NCBI RefSeq assembly: GCF_007826885.1
Contig: NZ_ML675583.1
Span: 1-64,000, forward strand
Source of the DNA: Candidatus Nitrosocosmicus arcticus
GTDB taxonomy: Archaea; Thermoproteota; Nitrososphaeria; Nitrososphaerales; Nitrososphaeraceae
DNA: 64,000 nt
Reading direction: 5' to 3'
Shown here: piece by piece, positions 45,371 through 54,311 of the stretch
How the letters are laid out: each line of letters begins with the position of its first letter
Position numbering within the stretch: the stretch's first letter is position 1
Program-made: the position numbers and the translations under genes
The notes under the pieces: generated by a model
What the model was told of the DNA's origin: nothing
The model's input: the letters and a program-made list of their open reading frames with translations, nothing else
Databases searched by the model: none

Positions 45371-46657
45371 TTGAAAGAAAAAATACAACATGTATTGCAC
45401 TGGAAGGATACTTTACCTGAGTGGTATATTCAAAAATATGGTTATCAACCATGTATAAACATAGGTACCTCAGGACATGTAGATCATGGTAAAACTACAC
45501 TTATTGAAGCTATAACAGGAGTTTGGACAAGCGGTCATAGTGAAGAGCTTCGACGAGGAATTACGATTAAAGTAGGCTATGCAGATGCCGCTTTTTATAA
45601 ATGTCCCAATTGTCCACCCCCATCAAATTATTCTGTTCAACCCCAATGTGGTATATGTAATTCTGAAGCACAATTATCAAGAGTAGTAAGTTTTGTTGAC
45701 TCTCCTGGTCATGAAAGTTTAATGGCTAATATGCTTTCTGGAGGTGCTCTTATGGATGGAGCAATATTAGTTGTTGCAGCTAACGAAAAAGTACCCCAAC
45801 CACAAACTAGAGAACATCTATTAGCATTACAGGTACTAGGCATTGAAAATATTGTAATCGTACAAAACAAAGTCGATCTAACTGAAAAAGAAAATGCAGT
45901 AGAAAATTATAACCAAATAAAAGAATTTGTAAAGGGGAGTGTGGCTGAAAATGCTCCAATAATTCCCATATCAGCACAGCATAAGGCAAATATCGATGTA
46001 TTAATCGAATACATTGAAAAAAATATTCCCACGCCAGAAAGAATTCACAATAAAAATGGTATAATGCATATATTGAGATCTTTTGATATCAACAAACCAG
46101 GTACACCCATTAAAAACATCAAAGGAGGTGTATTAGGAGGAGCCTTAATTCAAGGTGAATTTGAAGCAGGCAGCGAAATAGAAATTTTGCCTGGAATTTA
46201 CAATGAAAAGAAGAACAAATATGAATCTATTTTTTCTGAAATAGGGTCATTAGCTACTGGTGCAGGGTTGGTGGACAAAGTGAAACCAGGCGGATTGGTC
46301 GCAATAGGTTCAAAACTGGATCCGTCATTTATTAAAAGTGATTCGTTGATAGGTGCAGTAGTTGGAAAACCGAATTCATTGCCTCCAGTCGTCGATGAAA
46401 TTACCATAGACATTAATTTATTCGATACCGCGGTGGGAACACAGGATTTGGTTAAGGTTGAACCTATAAAAACCAAGGAAAATTTAAGATTGAATATCGG
46501 AACAGCAGTTACGATAGGAAATGTTACGAATTCAAAAAATCAGAGGATCGAAGTAAAAATAAAGAAGCCGATCTGTCTGATGCCCCAAAGCAGGGTAGCT
46601 TTAAGCCGGAGAATATCAGATCGATGGCGATTGATAGGTGCAGGAATAGCTGTATAA
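45371..46657 (+). CDS. eif2g: Translation initiation factor aIF2 subunit gamma
   Basis: The 428-aa GTPase has G1 GTSGHVDHGKTT, G2 RRGITIKVG, G3 DSPGHE and G4 NKVD, all intact. A zinc knuckle of two C-x2-C pairs lies at about 78-97 (KCPNCPPP and CGICN). Domains II and III complete the protein. As part of aIF2 it brings Met-tRNAi to the ribosome. Start is TTG 45371-45373. The PIN gene begins 6 nt after its stop, so they are co-transcribed. Confidence 0.96.
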   Translation: MKEKIQHVLHWKDTLPEWYIQKYGYQPCINIGTSGHVDHGKTTLIEAITGVWTSGHSEELRRGITIKVGYADAAFYKCPNCPPPSNYSVQPQCGICNSEAQLSRVVSFVDSPGHESLMANMLSGGALMDGAILVVAANEKVPQPQTREHLLALQVLGIENIVIVQNKVDLTEKENAVENYNQIKEFVKGSVAENAPIIPISAQHKANIDVLIEYIEKNIPTPERIHNKNGIMHILRSFDINKPGTPIKNIKGGVLGGALIQGEFEAGSEIEILPGIYNEKKNKYESIFSEIGSLATGAGLVDKVKPGGLVAIGSKLDPSFIKSDSLIGAVVGKPNSLPPVVDEITIDINLFDTAVGTQDLVKVEPIKTKENLRLNIGTAVTIGNVTNSKNQRIEVKIKKPICLMPQSRVALSRRISDRWRLIGAGIAV

Positions 46658-46663
46658 ATTAAG

Positions 46664-47113
46664 ATGGAGGTTATTTCTGACACCAGTTTTTTAATGGTTT
46701 TATGCTTTGATCCAGTCAAAAACCTTGAAGATCTAGAATCCAGATTTGGAAAGTTGGTATGGCTCATTCATCCTGAGACGATTAACGAACTAGTACAGAT
46801 AGAAAAAACGGCAGGAATAAAGAGATCAAAAATTGCCAGCCTTTCCTTAAAAATAATAAATGATCAGATAAAAAAAGGGGATTTCAAGTATTTAGACAAC
46901 GATGAACTCGATAAGTTAGAAATAACACAACCCAATTCAACAGTGGATTCCATTTTATTAAATATCTCAGCGGAAAAAAGGCGCCCATTAGCAACAATAG
47001 ACAAGAATTTAATTAAAAGGGCTCTTAAAAAAGGAGTGGATGTGATCACATTAAAAAGTAATAGAATTATTTTTGTACATTCCAAAGTTAGGTCAAATTT
47101 AAATTATTCCTAA
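46664..47113 (+). CDS. PIN-domain ribonuclease-like protein
   Basis: The 149-aa product begins MEVISDTSFLMVL, with the first acidic metal ligand in SDTS. It continues with LIHPETINELVQI and LATIDKNLIKRALKKGVDVITL, typical PIN acidic positions. In many archaea a PIN/Fcf1-like gene follows aIF2-gamma, as here. RNA cleavage in rRNA maturation or tRNA surveillance is possible. Confidence 0.85.
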   Translation: MEVISDTSFLMVLCFDPVKNLEDLESRFGKLVWLIHPETINELVQIEKTAGIKRSKIASLSLKIINDQIKKGDFKYLDNDELDKLEITQPNSTVDSILLNISAEKRRPLATIDKNLIKRALKKGVDVITLKSNRIIFVHSKVRSNLNYS

Positions 47114-47132
47114 GAGCTTTCTTTATACATAT

Positions 47133-47792
47133 ATGATGAACATAGAAGGGATCGAAATAAGGTGGAATGGCCATGATGGATTTAAAATTCAAGTAAATGG
47201 TAATAAAATTTATGTTGATCCGTATAAATTAATTCCATCATATGCTCACAAGAGTGATGCAGATATACTTTTGATTTCTCATAATCATTTTGATCATCTA
47301 AGTATAGAGGATATTAATAATGTGATAAACGAAAATACAAAAATAATTTGCTCTCATGAATGCGTGGAAGTATTAAAAAATAATTATGCAGATAATGAAA
47401 TAATTCCCTTAAGACACAAAGAAGCTAAGGCGGTTGGAAATATGGAAATAAGAGGTATTGAAGCATATAATACCAATAAAAAATTTCATCCGAAAAAAGA
47501 TGAAAAAATCGGATTTATCATAAATGTAAATGACTTAAAAATATACCATACAGGAGACACAGATATTATTCCAGAAATGGAAAATGTAAACCCCGATATT
47601 TTATTTGTGCCTGTTTCTGGTACTTATGTAATGACCGCAAAGGAAGCAGCAAAAGCCACAAATGAGTTGATCAAGCCCAAAAAAATCGCGGTACCTATGC
47701 ATTATGGATCCATTGTTGGAACAGTCAAGGACGCAGAAGATTTTTGCAAAGATGTGAGTATTTGTAAAACCGCAATAATGGAAATCGAATAA
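47133..47792 (+). CDS. UPF0173-family metallo-beta-lactamase-fold hydrolase
   Basis: The 219-aa protein has the metal site HNHFDHLS, then SHECVEV, HTGDTDIIPEM and VPMHYGS. This is the UPF0173 (YtkL-like) branch. It is cytoplasmic with no signal. It follows the PIN gene by 19 bp and may be in that operon. Substrate unknown. ATG 47133 and 47136 are equivalent starts. Confidence 0.88.
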   Translation: MMNIEGIEIRWNGHDGFKIQVNGNKIYVDPYKLIPSYAHKSDADILLISHNHFDHLSIEDINNVINENTKIICSHECVEVLKNNYADNEIIPLRHKEAKAVGNMEIRGIEAYNTNKKFHPKKDEKIGFIINVNDLKIYHTGDTDIIPEMENVNPDILFVPVSGTYVMTAKEAAKATNELIKPKKIAVPMHYGSIVGTVKDAEDFCKDVSICKTAIMEIE

Positions 47793-47872
47793 ATCGGTCT
47801 AATCAAAACTTCATCACTACGAATGATTAAATATTAAACAAAGTTTAAAAAATTATAATAAGCGTGTAGGTA

Positions 47873-50710
47873 ATGGCAGGAAGAGAGTTTTTAAAATCAG
47901 AGAAGAGTCGTAGGGCAACTAAGTATCTTCTTATAATCGCAGTGTTATGTTTAGCTTTTAGCATTGCATTCATCCTTAGAGCATACCCAATCAAATATGG
48001 ATTTTATTTAAATGAATTTGATCCTTTTTTTGATTATAGGGCTACGGAATATATAGTAAATAACGGATTTGGACCATATCTTGAATGGCATGACTACAAG
48101 TCATGGTTTCCAGAAGGCAGAGATATTGCTGGAACATCGCAGTCCGGCTTACATCTAACTGCGGCCACGCTCTACAAAATTTTTGGTATGAACATGTCTT
48201 TGATGGATTTCACAATATGGTTTCCGGTAGTCATAGGATCCGCATCCACCATACTTATGTTCTTGGTAGTAAGAGCTATAACCGGAAGCACCATTCCAGG
48301 ATTAATTTCATCTCTTTTCTTTGCTGTGAGTCCTGCGATAATTCAAAGAGGAAACTTGGGATGGTTTAAGTCAGAGCCACTAGGGCTTTTTTATGGGTTA
48401 GGAGGCACATATCTGTTTTTATCTGCATTAAAAGATAAAAAATACAAATTTTTGATGCCCAAAGCGATTTTTGGAGGAATCTTAATTGGACTTGCAGTAA
48501 CCTCCTGGGGTGGAGCTCAGTATTTCGTAATTCCTATTGGTATATTTATAATAGTCCTTGGATTTGTATCCAAAGATCTCAAAAATAATTTAGTGGTAGC
48601 GGTTCTTTTTACAGCTTCAGTTATCTTACTCGCTGGGGCTTTTCCGAGGCCAGGTATGTCATTTGTTCTGGGATTGCCAGGCTTATTGTTAATGACTAGC
48701 ACATTATTCCTATTAGTCACCACCGTAGTAAGGTTAAAAAGTTCTGAGAGAAGAGCCACTTTAAAAACTGCAATAATTCTAGGAATTTTCGTAATAATAG
48801 GAATGTCCATAGTAGTCGGTGGCTTTTACAAAGTACCTTCCTTTAGATATCTCAATGCAATAAACCCATTTCTTTCTTCAGAGAACAAACTAGTAGAGTC
48901 TGTTGCAGAACATTTCACACCCACGATAGTAGATTACTTTAGACAGTTTTCAATTCTGATCATTTTTGCGGGGCTAGGAATATGGCTAGCGTTTAAGAAT
49001 AAAAGCAATAGCAACATGATTTTCGGATTGATAATAGGACTTACTGGAATTTATATTAGTGCGACATTTGCAAGGCTTTTGGTATTTGCATCGATAAGCA
49101 TCATAATATTATCAAGTATAGGAATTTATCAATCAATTAGAGCCATAACATCGATTAGGACAGAAGCGGAACAAACACTAGCGACTTCAAATAGGAACGG
49201 AGCAAAATCACAAAAGAGCATGAAACTCAAAAAAGAATTTTTACCATATGTAGGATTTGCATCCATTTTAATAGTAATGTTGACCATTCCTATGGTTTAC
49301 GATGCTAACACAAATTGGATTACTTCTGCAGATGTTCCTACATCCATTGCTAATGGAGGTACTAATTATCGATTAACAACTGACGATTGGATAGAAACAC
49401 TAGATTGGATGTCCAAGAACACACCAGCTGATTCAGTGGTAACAGCATGGTGGGATTACGGATATTGGATAACAACATTGGGAAATAGAACATCTATTGC
49501 AGATAATGCAACAATTAATCAAACAAGAATAGAAACAATAGCAAAAATGTTCATCAGTCCTGAAGAAGAAGGATGGAAAATTGCTAATGATTTGAAATCG
49601 GACTATATTTTGATATATGTAGTTGGACAAAAATTGCCTTCTTTGGATCCCACCAATCCAAGTCCTCTATATGTATTAGGAAGTGGTGGAGATGAAAGTA
49701 AAAAGCATTGGTTTATTCGAATAGGTGGATTTAATGAATCAGAATATGTTGAATCTAATGGAGATACTCCAAAACAAAAGTACTGGGATTCGCTTTTGGG
49801 GAATATGATGCCGTTTCAAACGATTGGATTCTTTAATCCAAGTAGTGGAACATTATCACCAGCATACCAGCCTAATGCGATACCCTTTTATATAAAGGAC
49901 ATAAAGTATCCAAAAGGTAACACTTCAGAACCACTATCATTAGAATACGCTTCAAAGAGTTTTGAAAGTGATGATCCAGGATTATTTTTTGGAGTGTTGG
50001 TGTACAAAGTGAATCATGATTTCAAAACAAACAGCGCAGATGGTACTTCCTCCAATGCTACTACTTTAGCTAGTAGTAATTTGACAAATGGTACTTCCTC
50101 CAATGCTACTACTTTAGCTAGTAGTAATTTGACAAATGGTACTTCAAATTTAATTTTAGAATCTAATGTTTTAAATAATATCAACAATACAACATCAAAC
50201 AATAGTATGACTACTACCACAAATAACACAGCAATTATTGAAACTACTCAAGGTCCAATAAAAATTGAGTTTTATTCTGATGTAGCACCAAATCACGTGA
50301 AGAACTTTCAAGATCTAGCTAGCAAAGGATTTTACGATGGAGTAATATTTCACAGAATAGTACCAGGTTTCGTTATTCAGGTTGGAGACCCAAATACAAA
50401 AAATGACAACGGTAGCAGAGATACTTGGGGTACTGGAGGTCCCGGGTACACAATAAATCAAGAGTTCAACAGCATACCTCACGAAAGAGGAATATTATCG
50501 ATGGCTCGAACAAATGATCCTAATAGTGCTGGTTCACAGTTCTTTATTGTATTAAATGATTCAAAATTTTTGGATAATCAATATACAGTATTTGGAAAAG
50601 TAACAGAAGGGTTAGAGATTGTTGACAAAATTGCAAATTCAACTACTAATGCAATGGATCAGCCAGAGGACCCCAATTCGGCTCGAATCAACAAAATCAT
50701 CCTTCAATAG
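47873..50710 (+). CDS. aglB: AglB/STT3 oligosaccharyltransferase fused to cyclophilin-type peptidyl-prolyl isomerase
   Basis: The 945-aa protein has an STT3 membrane domain (about 1-470, with EFDPFFDYR as the first catalytic motif and many helices) and an outside domain with WWDYGYWI at 526-533, the sequon-binding motif. Residues about 717-785 are a linker with 16-residue repeats rich in N-x-S/T. A full cyclophilin domain (785-945) follows: IETTQGPIKIEF, then FHRIVPGFVIQVGD, AGSQFFIVL and VFGKV. The arginine and SQFFI of the isomerase site remain; the cyclosporin-contacting Trp is Phe here. N-glycosylation and proline isomerisation outside the cell would thus be joined. Confidence 0.93.
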   Translation: MAGREFLKSEKSRRATKYLLIIAVLCLAFSIAFILRAYPIKYGFYLNEFDPFFDYRATEYIVNNGFGPYLEWHDYKSWFPEGRDIAGTSQSGLHLTAATLYKIFGMNMSLMDFTIWFPVVIGSASTILMFLVVRAITGSTIPGLISSLFFAVSPAIIQRGNLGWFKSEPLGLFYGLGGTYLFLSALKDKKYKFLMPKAIFGGILIGLAVTSWGGAQYFVIPIGIFIIVLGFVSKDLKNNLVVAVLFTASVILLAGAFPRPGMSFVLGLPGLLLMTSTLFLLVTTVVRLKSSERRATLKTAIILGIFVIIGMSIVVGGFYKVPSFRYLNAINPFLSSENKLVESVAEHFTPTIVDYFRQFSILIIFAGLGIWLAFKNKSNSNMIFGLIIGLTGIYISATFARLLVFASISIIILSSIGIYQSIRAITSIRTEAEQTLATSNRNGAKSQKSMKLKKEFLPYVGFASILIVMLTIPMVYDANTNWITSADVPTSIANGGTNYRLTTDDWIETLDWMSKNTPADSVVTAWWDYGYWITTLGNRTSIADNATINQTRIETIAKMFISPEEEGWKIANDLKSDYILIYVVGQKLPSLDPTNPSPLYVLGSGGDESKKHWFIRIGGFNESEYVESNGDTPKQKYWDSLLGNMMPFQTIGFFNPSSGTLSPAYQPNAIPFYIKDIKYPKGNTSEPLSLEYASKSFESDDPGLFFGVLVYKVNHDFKTNSADGTSSNATTLASSNLTNGTSSNATTLASSNLTNGTSNLILESNVLNNINNTTSNNSMTTTTNNTAIIETTQGPIKIEFYSDVAPNHVKNFQDLASKGFYDGVIFHRIVPGFVIQVGDPNTKNDNGSRDTWGTGGPGYTINQEFNSIPHERGILSMARTNDPNSAGSQFFIVLNDSKFLDNQYTVFGKVTEGLEIVDKIANSTTNAMDQPEDPNSARINKIILQ
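50041..50136. repeat. Two 48-bp repeats in the AglB-cyclophilin linker
   Basis: Copies at 50041-50088 and 50089-50136 are essentially identical. Each encodes GTSSNATTLASSNLTN, followed by a third partial start. They are in frame and add several N-x-S/T sites. Confidence 0.9.
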
Positions 50711-50742
50711 ATCTTAAACTTCATCCAAGAAGAACACTTTTT

Positions 50743-51723
50743 TTATTTTGATATCAAGCCATAGTAAATGAATGGTAACACAGTGCTCACATCCGCATGA
50801 ATTGTAATTTGTTTAGCTTGTGTAGTAACCTTTCCCCAAGAAATAGCCTCGGCAACTGGAGCTCCACTTAAGCTTCCATCCCATTCAGATGCGGTTGTAA
50901 TATATACCGCATAGTCCAATCCACCTCTATACTGATTCCACCATAGAGTATGATGTTTTGAAAGTCCTCCTCCCATCATGAAAGCTCCAGTCTTTTTTGC
51001 ATCAAAAATTATCTCAGATAACTTTGTCTGATCTTTTAGGATATCAATTTTGAAATCTTTATGAGATTGATTAAATAGCCAAATCTGGTTCCCCACCGCA
51101 CCATCAACAATTCCAGGAACAAATACAGGAATATCATTCTTAAAAGCCCAATACAAAAAGGACGATTCGTTTAAGTGACTTCCAATATATCTAATTATTT
51201 CAGATGGTGCCAATTCTCGCGAAGATTTTGAATTATCGTATAATTTTTGCAAAATAGGCTGAACTTTATTTTCAATAAGAGGTCCATAATTTTTGTTTGG
51301 TATTAGAATGTTGCCCAATCTATGAATATCTTTCTTTAGTAGAAATTGATCATCTAATCTAAAATCACCTTCATAATATGATGAAAAAGATTTAGCAATA
51401 TCGTGATCTAGTGCACCGCACGTTGTGATAATACAATCGAACATCTTATTTTTTATCATATCACGTACAATACCTCGATTCCCCGTAGACATAAGGGCAC
51501 CAACAAATGATATGAACCTAGTACAATTTTTTTCGTTTAGCATTTTTTTGAGTATTTCAATGCCATTGGCCAAATGCCTTCCCTCAAATCCCCCGGAATC
51601 AGCCATATTTTTTAAAATCTGGGTTATAGATGTTTTTTGGTTTATAGAATAATCCCGTACATCTTTGGATAAATAATTCGGACTATCTTTTACATCAACA
51701 TTCTTTTTTTTGACTTGTCTCAA
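50743..51723 (-). CDS. dys: Deoxyhypusine synthase, canonical type
   Basis: The 326-aa enzyme would transfer the aminobutyl group from spermidine to aIF5A. It has the catalytic-site order of true DHS: GGGLSKHHTLWW, YAVYITTASEWDGSLSGAP, then AISWGK with the lysine K298. H257 is 41 residues earlier, the same spacing as H288 and K329 in human DHS. Start is TTG 51721-51723. It diverges from a second DHS-like gene with 110 bp between. Confidence 0.92.
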   Translation of the reverse strand: MRQVKKKNVDVKDSPNYLSKDVRDYSINQKTSITQILKNMADSGGFEGRHLANGIEILKKMLNEKNCTRFISFVGALMSTGNRGIVRDMIKNKMFDCIITTCGALDHDIAKSFSSYYEGDFRLDDQFLLKKDIHRLGNILIPNKNYGPLIENKVQPILQKLYDNSKSSRELAPSEIIRYIGSHLNESSFLYWAFKNDIPVFVPGIVDGAVGNQIWLFNQSHKDFKIDILKDQTKLSEIIFDAKKTGAFMMGGGLSKHHTLWWNQYRGGLDYAVYITTASEWDGSLSGAPVAEAISWGKVTTQAKQITIHADVSTVLPFIYYGLISK

Positions 51724-51833
51724 TAAAATGATGTAAATATTTTCATATTAATAAATTACTTTAAATTATATACTTTACTTGGTGTCACCTAACTAGATTA
51801 CAATTATAATAAGTTCAATCTAGACTAAAGGGA

Positions 51834-52946
51834 TTGAACCATAACCGACATAGTTTTTCAGGAAAAAAAATTGACCCCCCGGAAATCTTTGCTAATATGA
51901 ATATATCAGAATTGATAGATTTATTCAGAAATACAGGATATAATGCAAGGAGATTAGCAGAGGCGGCAGATCTAATGAAAAAAATGGTGGAATCTGATGC
52001 AACAATTTGTTTAACTATAGCAGGAGCATTAACACCAATCGGATTTGGGAAGATTATATCAACTATGATAGAGAACGGTTTTGTTGATTGGATTGTTACA
52101 ACAGGTGCAAATGCCTATCATGATTTACACTTTGCATATGACTTGCCGGTTAGACAGGGCCATTTTGACGTGGATGATGATATATTATATTCGAAACAAA
52201 TTGTAAGAATTTATGATGTATATATAAAAGAATACGGGACACTTCAATCCCAGGATACAATAATACAAAAAAATATTCAAAACATATACCAAAAACATAT
52301 CGACATTACAAATAGCTCAACTGCTGATCTATCTTATTTGATAGGAAAAGAAGCTGCTGAAAAATCCAAGGCACCTGGCAAATCATTTATGGTCTCAGCA
52401 TACAAATCTAATGTCCCTATCTATATACCAGCACTCAGCGATTCTTCAATCGGATTGAACATGCTACCTTCGATGCTTGATGGAAAGCCATCGATAAATC
52501 CTATTAAAGATATTGCAGAATCAACAGCAATTTTATGGAAAAGTAATATTTCAGGTGGATTTGAGTTGGGTGGAGGAGTACCAAAGAACTTTTTTCAGCA
52601 GACCGGCCCAGCCCTGTATCAAATCTTAAAAATAAAGGAAGGAGGACATGATTTCATAATCCAACTCACCGACGCAAGACCTGATACAGGCGGTCTATCC
52701 GGAGCGACATTGCAAGAGGGTAAAAGTTGGGGAAAGATAAAGACTTCGCACAAAGGAAACGTAATAGTTTATGGTGATACATCTGTCTATTTTCCAATTC
52801 TTTGTTCTTATTTGCTGAGTGAATGCAAACCAAGGAGTAAAAAACAAATTTACAAGAAAAAGGATTCCTGGGTAGAAGAAATGAAAACACAATATATGAA
52901 AAAAATAAAATTAAACAACACGATGGATAAAATAATAGTAATATAG
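51834..52946 (+). CDS. Deoxyhypusine-synthase-like paralog (SpeY/homospermidine-synthase-like type)
   Basis: The 370-aa paralog keeps GGLSGATLQEGKSWGKIK with the Lys, but has GGGVPKNFFQQ where true DHS has GGGxxKHH. This resembles bacterial DHS-like proteins such as SpeY. The conserved His is missing, so polyamine chemistry other than aIF5A modification is plausible. Start is TTG 51834-51836 with AAGGGA upstream. The pyrI gene begins 36 bp after its stop. Confidence 0.85.
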   Translation: MNHNRHSFSGKKIDPPEIFANMNISELIDLFRNTGYNARRLAEAADLMKKMVESDATICLTIAGALTPIGFGKIISTMIENGFVDWIVTTGANAYHDLHFAYDLPVRQGHFDVDDDILYSKQIVRIYDVYIKEYGTLQSQDTIIQKNIQNIYQKHIDITNSSTADLSYLIGKEAAEKSKAPGKSFMVSAYKSNVPIYIPALSDSSIGLNMLPSMLDGKPSINPIKDIAESTAILWKSNISGGFELGGGVPKNFFQQTGPALYQILKIKEGGHDFIIQLTDARPDTGGLSGATLQEGKSWGKIKTSHKGNVIVYGDTSVYFPILCSYLLSECKPRSKKQIYKKKDSWVEEMKTQYMKKIKLNNTMDKIIVI

Positions 52947-52982
52947 AAAAAACAGAAAATAGACTAATGTATCTGTATACAC

Positions 52983-53444
52983 ATGTCAGAATTCAATCAA
53001 CTTTTGGTAAGAAGAATACGAAACGGTACCGTCATTGATCATATAGAATCGCCCAGGGCGCTGCTTGTTCTCAACATATTAAATATTACAGGTCAAGAGG
53101 GAAATGTAATAACAGTAGCATTAAACGTACCAAGTGTTAAGCAGAAGAAAAAAGACATTATAAAGGTAGAAAACAAGTTTTTGGAAAAGAAAGAAACCGA
53201 CAAGCTCGCATTAATTGCTCCTAATGCAACCATCAACATTATTAAAGATTATAAATTAACCGAAAAGAGAAGGATTCAGCTTCCAGATAAGATAATAGGT
53301 TTTTTTAAATGTCCTAATTTAAGATGCATTACAAACACCGAAGAAGGATTAAGTTCAAAAATTGAAATAATTGATAAAAAAAATATACTGTTGAAATGTC
53401 AATATTGTGCACGATCTATAACCACTAATGAATTAATTAAATAG
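52983..53444 (+). CDS. pyrI: Aspartate carbamoyltransferase regulatory subunit PyrI
   Basis: The 153-aa subunit binds nucleotides allosterically to the PyrB catalytic chain. N-terminal domain motifs are VRRIRNGTVIDHI and TVALNVPS. The C-terminal zinc site is FFKCPNLRC and LKCQYC (C-x4-C, C-x2-C). Length is normal. No pyrB lies in the window; upstream is the DHS-like gene. Start is ATG 52983. Confidence 0.95.
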   Translation: MSEFNQLLVRRIRNGTVIDHIESPRALLVLNILNITGQEGNVITVALNVPSVKQKKKDIIKVENKFLEKKETDKLALIAPNATINIIKDYKLTEKRRIQLPDKIIGFFKCPNLRCITNTEEGLSSKIEIIDKKNILLKCQYCARSITTNELIK

Positions 53445-53650
53445 AACACAAACATCAAAAAGAAGACTAAGAATTGAAGAGAGGAAGAGAGAGAAACCGT
53501 TTATGGTTTTTGTTATTTTCAAAATGCTCTGAAAAAAGATTGAAACGTCCTATAGTACGATTCCTGAATTATTCCTGTATAAATGAAAAGTATTGTCCAC
53601 CCCCTACATGCAACAAAACCATATGATCAAAATATGCTTGCCAATATCTG

Positions 53651-54220
53651 TCACTCCCCTCTGCAAACTTCACAGGTGTAAGAACCATCTGCATAAAGTA
53701 GAAAATCAGACCATTCACCACATTCATCGCAGTATCCAGAAATATTTCGCGGAGAGCGTCCAATCTCGCCTCTTATAAGCAGCGATTTTTCAGAAACTAC
53801 ATCAAATAATTCCGGTGTGACGGAAAGAACATCAGACACCGAAATAATTCCGACTAAATTATCTTTATGGGTCACTCCTAAACGCTTAATTCCATGTTGT
53901 CGTAAAAGTCTGGCAGCGGATGTAATACTTTCCTCTCCAGTAATAGTAATTAACTGTTTCATTATATCCGATGCTTTAATTTCAGAAGGGATTGAACCGG
54001 CAGCTATTGCTTTGGAAACAATATCCCAATCAGTAATTATTCCAAGCGGTGTATCATTATCTAAAATAACAATGCTTCCAATCCGAGCATCAGTCATAAG
54101 TTTTGAAATCGTGACAAGGTCATCGTTTGGTCCTGCATGAACTATAGGGCTATTCATGACATCACTGACTAATACTCGAGTGGTCATACCTGTAGTTTCA
54201 TCTCTAATATCTTTAGACAC
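53651..54220 (-). CDS. CBS-domain pair with C-terminal zinc ribbon
   Basis: The 189-aa protein has two CBS repeats: VSDVMNSPIVHA with IVILDNDTPLGIITDWDIVS, then ASDIMKQLITI with VGIISVSDVLS. A zinc knuckle follows (GYCDECGEWSDF, then YTCEVC). CBS pairs bind adenylates. It could be a sensor or regulator. GTG 54218-54220 is the assumed start; ATG at residue 12 (54187) is an alternative. Confidence 0.87.
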   Translation of the reverse strand: MSKDIRDETTGMTTRVLVSDVMNSPIVHAGPNDDLVTISKLMTDARIGSIVILDNDTPLGIITDWDIVSKAIAAGSIPSEIKASDIMKQLITITGEESITSAARLLRQHGIKRLGVTHKDNLVGIISVSDVLSVTPELFDVVSEKSLLIRGEIGRSPRNISGYCDECGEWSDFLLYADGSYTCEVCRGE

Positions 54221-54311
54221 ATCAAATCTTCAGGGTTTGAATTTAATTACTTTTCTATTCTGCCTCCCATTCGTACCTATCAAATCTTCAGAGTTTGAAT
54301 TTAATTACTTT
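54221..54311. repeat. 33-bp direct repeat between the NFACT and CBS genes
   Basis: Copies at 54221-54253 and 54279-54311 (ATCAAATCTTCAGGGTTTGA and one mismatch in the second, then ATTTAATTACTTT). The second copy overlaps the end of the NFACT gene, and the first ends at the CBS gene start. The period is 58 bp. Confidence 0.85.

Noticed and set aside
50041-50136. CRISPR or mobile repeat in aglB
   Set aside because: Tandem, in frame and without spacers; it encodes a protein linker.
53593-53778. Short ORFs around the CBS gene end
   Set aside because: Both strands give short frames here, but they overlap the zinc ribbon of the CBS gene and look random.
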